Shown one piece after another: positions 1 through 7,713 of a stretch of DNA of 34,854 bases. The stretch is from contig JAEURA010000336.1 in the NCBI GenBank assembly GCA_016789005.1, positions 1 through 34,854 on the forward strand, read 5' to 3'. How positions within the stretch are numbered: position 1 is the stretch's first letter; every line of letters starts with the position of its first letter. A program made the translations under genes and the position numbers. A model generated the notes under the pieces. It searched no databases, was not told the DNA's origin, and saw nothing but the letters and a program-made list of their open reading frames with translations. The DNA is from Anaerolineae bacterium (GTDB lineage Bacteria; Chloroflexota; Anaerolineae; Aggregatilineales; Phototrophicaceae).

Positions 1-31
1 TATGCGCTAAAACCACAAAGGAAACCGTGAG

Positions 32-403
32 ATGACGAGCATTGTCTGGGTCGAGGTTCCGGTCAAGGATATTGAGCGTGCAGTGCGGTTCTACCGGGCG
101 GTGTTTCAGCTGGAGGCGACCGAAATTCGCGACGACGGCGCGCGGCGCACGGCGACCTTGTTCGGCGATGGCGACGCCGGTGGACCGGGATTTTCGCTCA
201 ATCAGACGACGAATTTCGAGCCGAGCGACAAGGGCATGTACATCTACATCAACTGCGGTCAGGACCTGACGGAAGCGCTCAGCCGTGTCGCCGGCGCGGG
301 CGGCACCGTCGTGACCGAAAAGACCTATATGGAGGGCGCGGGCTACTACGCCACCGTGAAGGACACCGAGGGCAACGCCTTCGGTCTCTATTCGACCAAC
401 TGA
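32..403 (+). CDS. VOC family protein (glyoxalase/bleomycin-resistance fold)
   Basis: The product is 123 residues, the usual size of a single-chain VOC protein with two beta-alpha-beta-beta-beta modules. The opening 'IVWVEVPVKDIERAVRFY' is the classic first strand and helix of the fold. The end 'TVKDTEGNAFGLYS' is the classic closing module, where 'D.eGN.fgl' is very common. The start codon is preceded by AAAGGAAACCGTGAG, a good ribosome binding site, so the ATG is well supported. VOC proteins of this kind are cytoplasmic dimers that may be lyases, dioxygenases or simple binding proteins, and the sequence does not show which. The gene stands alone on the plus strand, faces the esterase gene convergently and is closed by its own terminator. 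Family assignment is firm; substrate is unknown. Confidence 0.85.
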   Translation: MTSIVWVEVPVKDIERAVRFYRAVFQLEATEIRDDGARRTATLFGDGDAGGPGFSLNQTTNFEPSDKGMYIYINCGQDLTEALSRVAGAGGTVVTEKTYMEGAGYYATVKDTEGNAFGLYSTN

Positions 404-412
404 TCGCGAAAT

Positions 413-446
413 GAGGCCCGGAACAGCGTTCCGGGTCTCCTGTTTT
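413..446 (+). terminator. Rho-independent terminator after the VOC gene
   Basis: A 12-bp stem (413-424 with 428-439, one G-T wobble) closes a 3-base AGC loop and is followed by CTGTTTTCC. It lies 10 bases past the VOC stop codon, in the gap between convergent genes. Confidence 0.8.
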
Positions 447-478
447 CCTCTGCTCGCCCCCCGTTTAGCAGCTTTCGA

Positions 479-1456
479 TCACCCTCCCCAGAGCCGTTCC
501 AGGAAGCGCACCTTCGCCAGATGATGAAAACCCTGCCCACCTTCATGGTTGTTAAAAGGGTAGACGGCGATCTGCTTGTCGCCGGCGTAGTGGTTATAGG
601 CAGCGTAGACGGTAGAGGGCGGGCAGATGTCGTCCATCAAGCCGACTGAGAAGAGCGCCGGCGCGTCGGCGCGGGCGGCGAAGTTCATCCCATCGAAATA
701 GCTCAAAGTGGTGAAGGCGGCGTCGATCTTGTCGCGATGTGTCTTGAGGTAGCGGGTGATCTCGTTATAAGGCGCGGTATCGATCAGCGTGGTGGCGCGG
801 CGGTAATGGCACAGAAAGGGCACATCGGGCAGTGCCGCCGCCACGTGACCGCGCATGAGCGCCGCCGCCGCCAGCGTGATGCCGCCGCCCTGGCTTCCAC
901 CGGTGACGGCGATCCGCCCGGAGTCCACCTGGGGGTGTGATGATGCAGCCTCAACGGCGCGCGCTGCGTCGGCGAAGACGCGGCGGTAATAATATGTGGT
1001 CTTGTCGAGGATGCCCTGGGTCATGAAGCCGGGGAAGAACGGATTCGCGCCGTCGGTTGGCAGGTCGGGCGTGTCACCGGGCGACCATGTGCTGCCCTGC
1101 CCGCGCGTGTCCATCATCAGCAGGGCATAGCCGCAGGCGGGCCATTGGAAGTGGTCGAAGGAGAAGCCGCGTCCGCCGCCATAGCCCTGATACATGACGA
1201 TGCAGGGGATCAGCCCTTCAGTCTGCGCCGGCAGGATGAACCAGCCCTTAACCGGCTGCCCGCCGTAGCCGTTGAAGGTGACATCGTAGGTGTTGAAGAC
1301 CCTTGAACCCTGGTCGACCGGTTCGAAATGGGCGTTGAGATCATAACCGCGCGTATAGGCGAGCGTCGCCGACCAGAAGGCATCGAAGTCGGGCATCTCC
1401 TCGCGCGTGGGACGGTAGTGCTGTAGTTCATGGAGGGAGAGATCAAATAAGGGCAT
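479..1456 (-). CDS. Acetyl xylan esterase / cephalosporin-C deacetylase family hydrolase
   Basis: This 325-residue protein matches the length and layout of the AXE1 (carbohydrate esterase 7) family. Visible hallmarks are 'QGYGGG' near residue 90, 'DTRGQG' near 116-121, the nucleophile elbow 'GGSQGGG' (Ser188), 'GLMDDICPPST' (Asp275) and 'NNHEGG' (His304), so the Ser-Asp-His triad is complete. Known members are cytoplasmic hexamers that remove acetyl groups from xylo-oligosaccharides and from cephalosporin C. No signal peptide is visible, which agrees. The start is supported by GAGGAAGT eight bases upstream. It lies 62 bases downstream of the TlpA-like gene on the same strand and may be read through from that operon, although its function does not obviously connect. 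Confidence in family is high; the natural substrate is inferred. Confidence 0.9.
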   Translation of the reverse strand: MPLFDLSLHELQHYRPTREEMPDFDAFWSATLAYTRGYDLNAHFEPVDQGSRVFNTYDVTFNGYGGQPVKGWFILPAQTEGLIPCIVMYQGYGGGRGFSFDHFQWPACGYALLMMDTRGQGSTWSPGDTPDLPTDGANPFFPGFMTQGILDKTTYYYRRVFADAARAVEAASSHPQVDSGRIAVTGGSQGGGITLAAAALMRGHVAAALPDVPFLCHYRRATTLIDTAPYNEITRYLKTHRDKIDAAFTTLSYFDGMNFAARADAPALFSVGLMDDICPPSTVYAAYNHYAGDKQIAVYPFNNHEGGQGFHHLAKVRFLERLWGG

Positions 1457-1518
1457 GGCATACTTCCTCTGAGCGATGCTGACGTAGATTCACAATCATG
1501 CCCACGAATGTAACGCGA

Positions 1519-2025
1519 TCAGCCTGAAATGAGCGAATCCAGCGTCGTGCCAAAGGCTTCACGGTCAATGGGTCCGAACTGACGCCAGACGATTTCGCCT
1601 TCGGGGCTGATGATGAGCGTCTGCGGAAGACCGACCACGCCGTAATCCAGGACCAGCGAGTCCGGTGGATCAACAAGCAGACGAAAACTCAACCCGTGTT
1701 CTTCGGCGAAGGCGGCGACCACGTCTTTGTCTTCGCGCATGTTGATGCCGATCAGGGTATGTGTTTCGGCACGCTCGACAGCCAGGGTTTCCAGAACAGG
1801 CATCTCGGCGACGCAGGGAGCGCACCAGGTCGCCCAGAAATTGAGGATGACCCAGCGCCCACGATGATGAGACAGTCGAACAGGCGTACCCTCCGGGTTC
1901 GCAAGTGAGAAATCTGGGGCGAAGAATGGCTCTTCTTCCGAAATCGCCTCTGGGGCAGGGCTGTCAACCCTTCCCACGCATCCAGCCAACACCACGACGA
2001 GCGCGGCGATCATGAACATGCGCAT
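1519..2025 (-). CDS. TlpA-like thioredoxin-fold lipoprotein
   Basis: The 168-residue product starts with a lipoprotein signal ending in the lipobox LAGC (Cys16). It has the thioredoxin-like redox motif WCAPC (about residues 67-71) within 'LNFWATWCAPC', and the cis-proline region 'VVGLPQTLII'. This is the TlpA/ResA group: membrane-anchored, extracytoplasmic thiol-disulfide oxidoreductases used in cytochrome or metal-site maturation. The frame stays open far upstream (to 2511), but that part overlaps the permease gene and reads as low-complexity Arg/His-rich shadow. The ATG at 2025 overlaps the permease stop in a TGATG junction and begins a perfect lipoprotein signal, so I chose it. It is translationally coupled to the ABC permease, which suggests that it keeps a metal-binding cysteine partner reduced or acts in the same metal pathway (inference). 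Confidence 0.9.
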   Translation of the reverse strand: MRMFMIAALVVVLAGCVGRVDSPAPEAISEEEPFFAPDFSLANPEGTPVRLSHHRGRWVILNFWATWCAPCVAEMPVLETLAVERAETHTLIGINMREDKDVVAAFAEEHGLSFRLLVDPPDSLVLDYGVVGLPQTLIISPEGEIVWRQFGPIDREAFGTTLDSLISG

Positions 2026-3269
2026 CAGGTTGGGAATAGCTTCTGGATGATATCGACACGGTATGCCCGGACTGCCGGGACGATCGCTGCGGCGACGCCG
2101 AGCAACAGCGGAGTGAGCCAAAGCAGTGTCGCTTGTGTGGGCAGGAATTGCACCGGGACTGGTATTGCCGACTGCGCTGTCAGCAGAGCGGCGATGACGA
2201 GGGCAGTGACATACCCGAGCAGCTGCCCCAGGATGATACCGGCGATTGTTGCGATCAGGGACTCGAGGATCACCATCCGAAAGATGGATGTGCGGCTGCA
2301 GCCCAGGGCGCGCATGAGTGCAATTGTACCCTCGCGCGCCGCGATGGCGTTGTAGAGGGACAGGAACGCTGTCAGCCCCGCGATGACCAGCACTAGCCCA
2401 CCGACAGCGCCAAGGATACGTTCGACTTGGGCAAAGAGATCGAAGAGCGCGCCGAGCTCCTGTCCAGGAAAAGCCGCCTGAGCCTGAGTTCCGGTCGAGA
2501 ATGACTGCCACAGCAGATTCGCCTCGATGAACCCGGCAGGCTTGACGAGTACCGCAGTGATCATTTCTTCCGGCTCAGTCGGCTCATTGGCATTGTCGAA
2601 CGTCTGCTGCCTTTCGTCTTCCTCATGTTCGTGCGCATGCCAGATGCTCTCCAGCGAAACGAAGACGGCAGTGTCGTAAGGGCTGGAGGTTGAATCGAAC
2701 ACACCGACGATGGTATACGGCTCGTCGTGGACATCCTCTTCCAAACCCGGTGCAACGCCATGTGATGCCAGAAACGTATTGCCGACAGTGAGCCCCAGCG
2801 CCTGCGCCGCAGCGCTGCCCAGGACCGCCTCGAAATCTGCCTCAAAGAAACGTCCTTGAACGATGCGGAAGGTTAGCGGTTCAGTGGTAGATGGACGCAG
2901 TTCCAGGAGGTCGGCGGACGTGCCAATCAGGCGTGCACCGCCGACATTGTCGCCGAGCGCGATGGGGACGGCTAGCGTTGCGCGGGTGTCGTCCCTAAGA
3001 TCGGTGTACAGGGTTGTTGGGATATTGCCCACCGGCGCGCCCTGCAAGAGCAACGTGCTGAGGACCAGCTGTTGTCCACTACCCTTCGCGCCGATCACCA
3101 GCACTCCGAAGGGATCGCTGGCGCGAACGATACCTCGCTTGGCGCCGTCGCTGAGGGTCAGGACGACCAGCGGCAGGGCGACGGCGAGACCGATGATCAC
3201 AAGGGTGATAGCGCTGGAAATAGGGCGAGAGCGCAAACTGCGCCAAGCCAGGAAGAGATCGTAGGTCAT
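2025..3269 (-). CDS. FtsX/MacB-type ABC transporter permease with His-rich loop
   Basis: At 414 residues it has the FtsX layout: one N-terminal membrane helix (about 19-40), a large extracytoplasmic domain and three C-terminal helices, with 'ALMRALGCSRTSIFRMVILES' before the penultimate helix as is typical of the family. The extracytoplasmic domain contains 'HAHEHEED' (His211, 213, 215), a likely metal-binding loop. Four-helix FtsX permeases pair with a cytoplasmic ATPase and usually move lipoproteins, lipids or peptides, or drive a periplasmic partner. Here the partner ATPase is immediately upstream with a 4-base ATGA overlap. Permeases of this kind beside DUF3299 proteins occur in zinc-regulated (zrg-like) clusters of proteobacteria, as I recall, which with the His loop points to metals. 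The transported substrate is not shown by the sequence. Confidence 0.85.
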   Translation of the reverse strand: MTYDLFLAWRSLRSRPISSAITLVIIGLAVALPLVVLTLSDGAKRGIVRASDPFGVLVIGAKGSGQQLVLSTLLLQGAPVGNIPTTLYTDLRDDTRATLAVPIALGDNVGGARLIGTSADLLELRPSTTEPLTFRIVQGRFFEADFEAVLGSAAAQALGLTVGNTFLASHGVAPGLEEDVHDEPYTIVGVFDSTSSPYDTAVFVSLESIWHAHEHEEDERQQTFDNANEPTEPEEMITAVLVKPAGFIEANLLWQSFSTGTQAQAAFPGQELGALFDLFAQVERILGAVGGLVLVIAGLTAFLSLYNAIAAREGTIALMRALGCSRTSIFRMVILESLIATIAGIILGQLLGYVTALVIAALLTAQSAIPVPVQFLPTQATLLWLTPLLLGVAAAIVPAVRAYRVDIIQKLFPT

Positions 3270-3955
3270 GCTGGAGCAGACTCGCTTTCGGTCAGATGCC
3301 CATCATGCAGATCACAAATGACGGAGAACCGAACGACGAGCGCGGGATCATGGCTGGCGACGAGCAGAGTCGCATTATTCGCCCGGCAGGTCGTCTGGAG
3401 CGCCTCCATGACGAGGGCGGAGCTGGCGGCATCAAGCGCCGCCGTCGGCTCATCTGCCAGCACGATCAGCGGTTCATTCGCCAGGGCACGGGCGACGCCA
3501 ACCCGCAGCCGCTGTCCGGCGCTGAGCTGGTGAGGGCGATGCCGGGCATAATTGGCAAGACCGACCGCGCCGAGCAGATCGTGGGCGCGCGCCCTGCGGA
3601 GGGCGGTCGGAATCTCCTGGGCGAACATCATCGGCATGAGGACATTTTCGAGCGCTGTGAAACCAGGCATCAGATGATGTGTTTGAAAAACATAGCCGAC
3701 CTTGGCGGAGCGGATGCGGTCGCGCGCCGCTTCGCTCAGCCGGTAGAGCGGTTGATCCTCAAGATAGACTTCCCCGGAAGTAGGACGTAGCAGACCGGCA
3801 GCGATGTTAAAGAAAGTCGTCTTGCCACTACCGCTGACACCTCGCAGAAGGGCGTGCGTTCCGCGCATCAGGCTCCAGGCTGGAATGTTGAGGACCGTGC
3901 GCGCTTCGATGCCGCGGGCACTGTAGGTATGGGATACCGATTCGAAGCGCAGCAT
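3266..3955 (-). CDS. ABC transporter ATP-binding protein (LolD/MacB type)
   Basis: This 229-residue nucleotide-binding subunit has Walker A GVSGSGKTT (39-47), Q-loop Gln91, signature LSAGQ (144-148, Ala in place of the usual Gly), Walker B IVLADEP (164-170), D-loop and H-loop His201, so it should hydrolyse ATP. Length and 'LADEPTAALD' are typical of the LolD/MacB group that works with FtsX-like permeases. It overlaps the permease start by four bases (ATGA) and its own ATG overlaps the DUF3299 stop (TGATG). The three genes are therefore tightly coupled and should form one complex at the inner face of the membrane. Confidence 0.92.
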   Translation of the reverse strand: MLRFESVSHTYSARGIEARTVLNIPAWSLMRGTHALLRGVSGSGKTTFFNIAAGLLRPTSGEVYLEDQPLYRLSEAARDRIRSAKVGYVFQTHHLMPGFTALENVLMPMMFAQEIPTALRRARAHDLLGAVGLANYARHRPHQLSAGQRLRVGVARALANEPLIVLADEPTAALDAASSALVMEALQTTCRANNATLLVASHDPALVVRFSVICDLHDGHLTESESAPA

Positions 3956-4653
3956 CAGCCGAGTGTCTCAACATGATCGGCATAAAGCCGGACAAGGCTG
4001 ACCATGCCGGTTTCTTGATCGACCGACTGTCCGATTTCCAGACGCCCGGTAATGCGCACCGGACGATCAGTGGCGACTGTGGTCAGCCCATCGGGCATGT
4101 AGATCAGGGCGATGTCGTCGGGCCAGTCCGACGCTGTGCTGCAGAACGGGCAAAACGCCAGTTTGACGCGCGTGAGGACGAAGTAGTCCAGCTCCGGTTT
4201 CAGCGGCGGAGCCATGTAGCCTTCCAGAACAGCCTGCCTGCCATCCAGAGAGACCAGCTTGTCGGAAAGCAGCAGTCCGGTCCGCAGGTTATAGCCGTCG
4301 TAAAACTCGTCGAAGCGGATACGCACCGGCTCGGAGTCAAAGGCGATCACGCTGCGCGGTGTGGGCTGAAGTGCCGCGTCGGTGGCGGCGGCGATGCCAC
4401 GCGCCTGACCTTCAACCAGGTTCAGATTGAACGGGGTCGGCGTCGCAGCTTCCGAGTCCCCCTGCTGAGACTCATCCATCTGCGCCGTGACGGAAGCCTG
4501 AAGCGCAGACCTCGCGGCGGCAGTGCCTTCAGCTGCTGTCTGAGGCAGTGGAGTGACCTGCTGAACTGTGCCGCCTGGCACAGCACATGACCCAAGGAGA
4601 GAAGCTCCGGCGACGGCAAACACCAGACCGAAGAAAAGTCGTTTGCGGGACAT
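3955..4653 (-). CDS. DUF3299 family lipoprotein
   Basis: Starting at the ATG at 4653 (ATGAGGAATCG just upstream), the 232-residue product has a lipoprotein signal with the lipobox LLGSC (Cys23). A low-complexity Ala/Gln/Thr linker follows, then a C-terminal domain that matches DUF3299: 'LEGYMAPPL' then 'LTRVKLAFCPFCS' with the Cys168-x2-Cys171 pair, then an OB-like segment 'RITGRLEIGQ'. DUF3299 proteins have no assigned biochemical function. The CxxC pair next to a TlpA-like reductase and a His-rich permease suggests metal or thiol chemistry at the cell surface (inference). A 16-residue longer reading from 4701 is open but would place charged residues ahead of the signal and run through the terminator hairpin, so I reject it. 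Confidence 0.85.
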   Translation of the reverse strand: MSRKRLFFGLVFAVAGASLLGSCAVPGGTVQQVTPLPQTAAEGTAAARSALQASVTAQMDESQQGDSEAATPTPFNLNLVEGQARGIAAATDAALQPTPRSVIAFDSEPVRIRFDEFYDGYNLRTGLLLSDKLVSLDGRQAVLEGYMAPPLKPELDYFVLTRVKLAFCPFCSTASDWPDDIALIYMPDGLTTVATDRPVRITGRLEIGQSVDQETGMVSLVRLYADHVETLG

Positions 4654-4678
4654 GCTGCACGATTCCTCATGAATCAAG

Positions 4679-4706
4679 CGCCGGTGGGGCAATATCCCCA
4701 CCGGCG
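4679..4706 (-). terminator. Strong hairpin between phosphatase and DUF3299 genes
   Basis: A perfect 11-bp GC-rich stem (4679-4689 with 4696-4706) with a 6-base loop starts 10 bases after the phosphatase stop. The 3' side on the minus strand is GCTTGATTC, not a clean T run, so it is probably a partial terminator or attenuator that lowers, rather than stops, transcription into the DUF3299-ABC-TlpA genes. No separate promoter fits between the hairpin and the DUF3299 start. Confidence 0.6.
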
Positions 4707-4716
4707 GAAAGAAGGG

Positions 4717-6531
4717 TTAGCTGCCCGCAGCGGGGTTCAGACCGAGCGCGGACGCCATGATGAAGAAGATTTCGCTTTGGTGGTAAAGACCGACTACGCT
4801 CTGAGCGCCGGGACCCCAGGCGAACACCGGAACATCCTGAAGGGTATGGACGCCGGTGCTGCTGCCGATATCGAGGACGCCGGAAACCGGGATGCCGTTC
4901 GGATCGTCTTCCGGGTTATCGACGTACACGCCATTGCCGTCGTCAATCGCCGGGACGCGCGGCACAGGGCTGACCTGGAAGTCTTCAGTATGATCCGGTC
5001 CGTTATTGACAGTGCCGGCGAAGACGCGGCTGGCATCCTGCCATTCCGGGAAACCATCACCGTCGACATCAGGGTAATTCGGATAGCGGGCGCTGTTGTA
5101 AACATCGATGGCTTCGCGGCGTCCTGCATCGTCAGAGGCGGCATTGAACTCGTCGAGGTTGACGGTTCCATAGACATCATAGCCGTGTCCGTGATCCGCC
5201 GTCGCGATGATCAGCGTGTCAGGAGCATTTTCCGCCGCCCACGCCGCTGCCGCTGCAATTGCCTGATCGAATTCAATCAGATCGCTCAGCGCGCGTTCCT
5301 GATCGAGCGGGTGCAGCTGCTTATCGACGCTGGCAGCCTCGACCTGCAGATAGAAACCGTTTTCGTTCTGGCTCAACACCTGGATCGCCGCCAGGGTCAT
5401 ATCCGTCAGACCCGGCTGGTCGGTGAACTCGCCCAGGTTGTCGGTATAGACGTTGCGATCCAGCCAGACGTTCATGTCATTCGGGTGGAATACGCCGAGC
5501 ATCTGATCAACGCCGCCGGCAGCCAGCGCGGCATTCATCTCGGTCGCGCTGGTCACGATGGTGTAGCCGGCTGCTTCGTATTCGGCGAAGAGGTCGCGGT
5601 CATCTTCGCGGCGCGAGCCTTCGACCGTCTGGGGGATCAGGCGGCGCGCGCCGCCACCCATCAGAACATCAACATAGCCCGATTCAAGTGCCTGCACGAG
5701 GTAGGCGTTGCGGTTTCCGTTTCCGCGATTGCGCCCATGCGCCCAGACTGCCGCCGGAGTTGCGTCGCTGAAATCAGCGGTCGTGACGACGCCAACCGAC
5801 ATGCCGTGGAGGCGGCTCGCGAGAGAACCCAGGGTTTCGACGCGCGGATCGTCGAGCGAATCGGGCGAGGTGTCACTGTAGCTGCCGGTCGCGTTGACGC
5901 TGCCGATATGACCCGTATTCAAGGCGCTGGCGGTGTTGGCGCTGTCCGCCATGATGGAGTCAACACTGCTGGTGCTGGCGAGACCGATAAACTCGGCGCT
6001 GTCCATCGCCAGACGATTGGTCGGACGCCCTTGAGTGATGCCGCGCGCCGCGCGGGCGGCGGTGATGGTCGGGACACTCATGCCATCGGCGACGAAGAGG
6101 ATGATGTTGCGCGCCACACGTTCGCTGGAAGGTTCGCGGACCACCCAGGTGACGCTGGTGGTCGCGCCGGCAGCAGTCACCTCGACGACATACTCGCCGG
6201 GCGCCGGCGCGGTGACGCTGCGCCACACCCAGGACTGCGCCGGTGTCGGGGCATCTTCAGGTCCAAATGCCCAGCTCTCGGCAGTTGGCTCGATTCCAAA
6301 TACCGCGCTGGCATCCGTGCCGTTGACAGTGACAGCAAAGTCCTCTGGAAGGGCTTCTGCGTGGACTTCGACGCGGAAGTCGAACACTGCGCCGGGCAGG
6401 AACTGCGCCTGATCGACCGGCAGAACAAGTACGGGAAGATCTTGCGCGGATACCGAGGCAAATGGCAGCAGCATGGCGAACGCCAGGATCGCCACCACTC
6501 CCGTGCGCGACAACAAACGGACGAATGACAT
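4717..6531 (-). CDS. Secreted alkaline phosphatase (PhoA superfamily)
   Basis: The 604-residue product has a Sec signal peptide (residues 1-30, ending SVSAQ), then a beta-rich Ig-like N-terminal domain (about 31-130), then a complete alkaline phosphatase domain. Catalytic landmarks match E. coli PhoA: FVADGMS (metal Asp149), DSANTAS (nucleophile Ser197), VEAASVDKQLH (metal Glu, Asp, Lys and His), ATADHGH, and GVHTLQDVP with the late metal His. It should hydrolyse phosphomonoesters outside the membrane using two Zn and one Mg. The frame opens at a TTG at 6549, but the ATG at 6531 follows GGAGGGAG and starts directly with a normal signal peptide, so I use it. The N-terminal extension makes it longer than the roughly 450-residue classic enzyme. 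Its zinc need makes the adjacent putative metal-related ABC unit notable. Confidence 0.93.
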   Translation of the reverse strand: MSFVRLLSRTGVVAILAFAMLLPFASVSAQDLPVLVLPVDQAQFLPGAVFDFRVEVHAEALPEDFAVTVNGTDASAVFGIEPTAESWAFGPEDAPTPAQSWVWRSVTAPAPGEYVVEVTAAGATTSVTWVVREPSSERVARNIILFVADGMSVPTITAARAARGITQGRPTNRLAMDSAEFIGLASTSSVDSIMADSANTASALNTGHIGSVNATGSYSDTSPDSLDDPRVETLGSLASRLHGMSVGVVTTADFSDATPAAVWAHGRNRGNGNRNAYLVQALESGYVDVLMGGGARRLIPQTVEGSRREDDRDLFAEYEAAGYTIVTSATEMNAALAAGGVDQMLGVFHPNDMNVWLDRNVYTDNLGEFTDQPGLTDMTLAAIQVLSQNENGFYLQVEAASVDKQLHPLDQERALSDLIEFDQAIAAAAAWAAENAPDTLIIATADHGHGYDVYGTVNLDEFNAASDDAGRREAIDVYNSARYPNYPDVDGDGFPEWQDASRVFAGTVNNGPDHTEDFQVSPVPRVPAIDDGNGVYVDNPEDDPNGIPVSGVLDIGSSTGVHTLQDVPVFAWGPGAQSVVGLYHQSEIFFIMASALGLNPAAGS

Positions 6532-6534
6532 AAG

Positions 6535-6612
6535 CTGGACTCCCTCCAAACGATTGCAGAATTGCCGGGCCCTATCAAACGAACCGGCGTCACTGTTTGT
6601 AGCGGAGTCCAG
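6535..6612 (-). promoter_or_regulatory. Phosphatase mRNA leader that can pair with its own ribosome binding site
   Basis: On the minus strand, CTGGACTCC (6604-6612) is an exact complement of GGAGTCCAG (6535-6543). The latter forms the 3' part of the purine-rich ribosome-binding region GGAGGGAG just before the ATG at 6531. The 9-bp long-range stem would enclose about 60 bases, inside which GCCGG/CCGGC can also pair. If formed it would cover part of the ribosome binding site. Pairing is read directly from the sequence; the regulatory role is inferred. Confidence 0.4.
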
Positions 6613-6672
6613 TTAAATCGCTGTTGTAGTTCTCGTTAACAGGATGTCATCATGCAGTGAAGAGACTCAATA

Positions 6673-7710
6673 TCATTTAGCCTGTCTGGTGCGCCAACGC
6701 CTGAACGTGCCGACGATGCCGTACGGGAAGACCAGGACGACGAGGATGAAGACGATGCCCAGGATCAGCGCCCAGTTCGCGCCGATGTCGATGCTCGCCC
6801 CGCCGACTTCGATCACCAGATCGCGCAGCAGTCGGTCCCCCAGGTGCAGCCCGGCAGCGCCGATGACCGGTCCGGTGAACGTCCCAGCACCACCGATGAT
6901 GGTCATGAGCAGGGGGTCGATGGTGTTGCTGACATTCAGGACTTCCGGTCCGACCTTCTTGTTAAGGATCACCTGAATCAACCCCGCCAGCGAGGCGATC
7001 ATGCCGGCGACGGTGATCGCCAGCAGCTTGAAGCGCAGGGTATCGAAGCCGATGGTGCGGGCACGCTCCTCGTTTTCGCGCACCGCCAGCAGCACCGCGC
7101 CGGTCGGCGAGAAGATGAGCCGGCGGATGAACAGGAAGGTCACGGCGAGCAGCGCCAGCGCGATGTAGTAAAACGTGAGGCGGCTGCGGGTCGGGTCGAT
7201 CCAGACCGGCAGTTCGGTCAGCGCAAAGCCATCTTCGGCGCGCGTCAGGGCGAGACGGCTGAAGAAGATGTAGAACATCTCGGCGACCGCCAGGGTGAAC
7301 ATGGCGAAGTAGACGCCGCGCAGCCGCAGGGTGACCAAGCCGATCACCAACCCCAGGACGGCGCTGACGATCAGAGTCAGTCCGATGCCGATCAGCAGTC
7401 CGACCTCTCCGGTCAGGTCGGTATATTCCAGCACGATGCCCAGGATGTAGCCGCCGACGCCGAAGAAAAGGGCATGCCCGAAGGAGATCACGCCGGTGAA
7501 ACCGAAGACGAGGTTGTAACTCATCGCCAGCACCGCCAGCACAAAGACCTCGATCAGGATGCCCTGCCAGTAGATCGACTGACCGACCGGGCGTCCTCTC
7601 ACGCCGAACGGGCTGTCGCCGCTGACCCAGCCGATGGCGTGGGGCAGGACGATCAGGGCGATCATGAGGACGACGTAAAACCAGTTGGAAGCGAGTGTGC
7701 GGCGAAGCAT
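6673..7710 (-). CDS. livM: Branched-chain amino acid-type ABC permease (LivM)
   Basis: At 345 residues with about ten hydrophobic helices it has the LivM fold. Visible family markers are 'LAMSYNLVFGFTGVISFGHALFFGVGGY', 'LVIGLVTLRLRGVYFAMFTLA', 'LLAVRENEERARTIGF' (the cytoplasmic EAA-like coupling loop) and 'TIIGGAGTFTGPVIGAA' (motifs quoted only in part in each case). It forms the membrane channel with LivH. It is the last gene of the importer operon, three bases after the livH stop. There is no long gap or terminator-like hairpin after it before the phosphatase leader. Liv-type systems import branched-chain amino acids, but relatives carry urea, amides or aromatic acids, so the symbol denotes family, not proven substrate. 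Confidence 0.88.
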   Translation of the reverse strand: MLRRTLASNWFYVVLMIALIVLPHAIGWVSGDSPFGVRGRPVGQSIYWQGILIEVFVLAVLAMSYNLVFGFTGVISFGHALFFGVGGYILGIVLEYTDLTGEVGLLIGIGLTLIVSAVLGLVIGLVTLRLRGVYFAMFTLAVAEMFYIFFSRLALTRAEDGFALTELPVWIDPTRSRLTFYYIALALLAVTFLFIRRLIFSPTGAVLLAVRENEERARTIGFDTLRFKLLAITVAGMIASLAGLIQVILNKKVGPEVLNVSNTIDPLLMTIIGGAGTFTGPVIGAAGLHLGDRLLRDLVIEVGGASIDIGANWALILGIVFILVVLVFPYGIVGTFRRWRTRQAK

Positions 7711-7713
7711 CGG

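Noticed and set aside
2026..2511. N-terminal extension of the TlpA-like protein to 330 residues
   Set aside because: It lies antiphase inside the ABC permease gene and has no domain signal; the ATG at 2025 starts a proper lipoprotein signal in a TGATG junction.
4669..6528. 619-codon open frame on the plus strand
   Set aside because: Antisense shadow of the alkaline phosphatase gene, with composition typical of a complementary high-GC frame and no recognisable domain.
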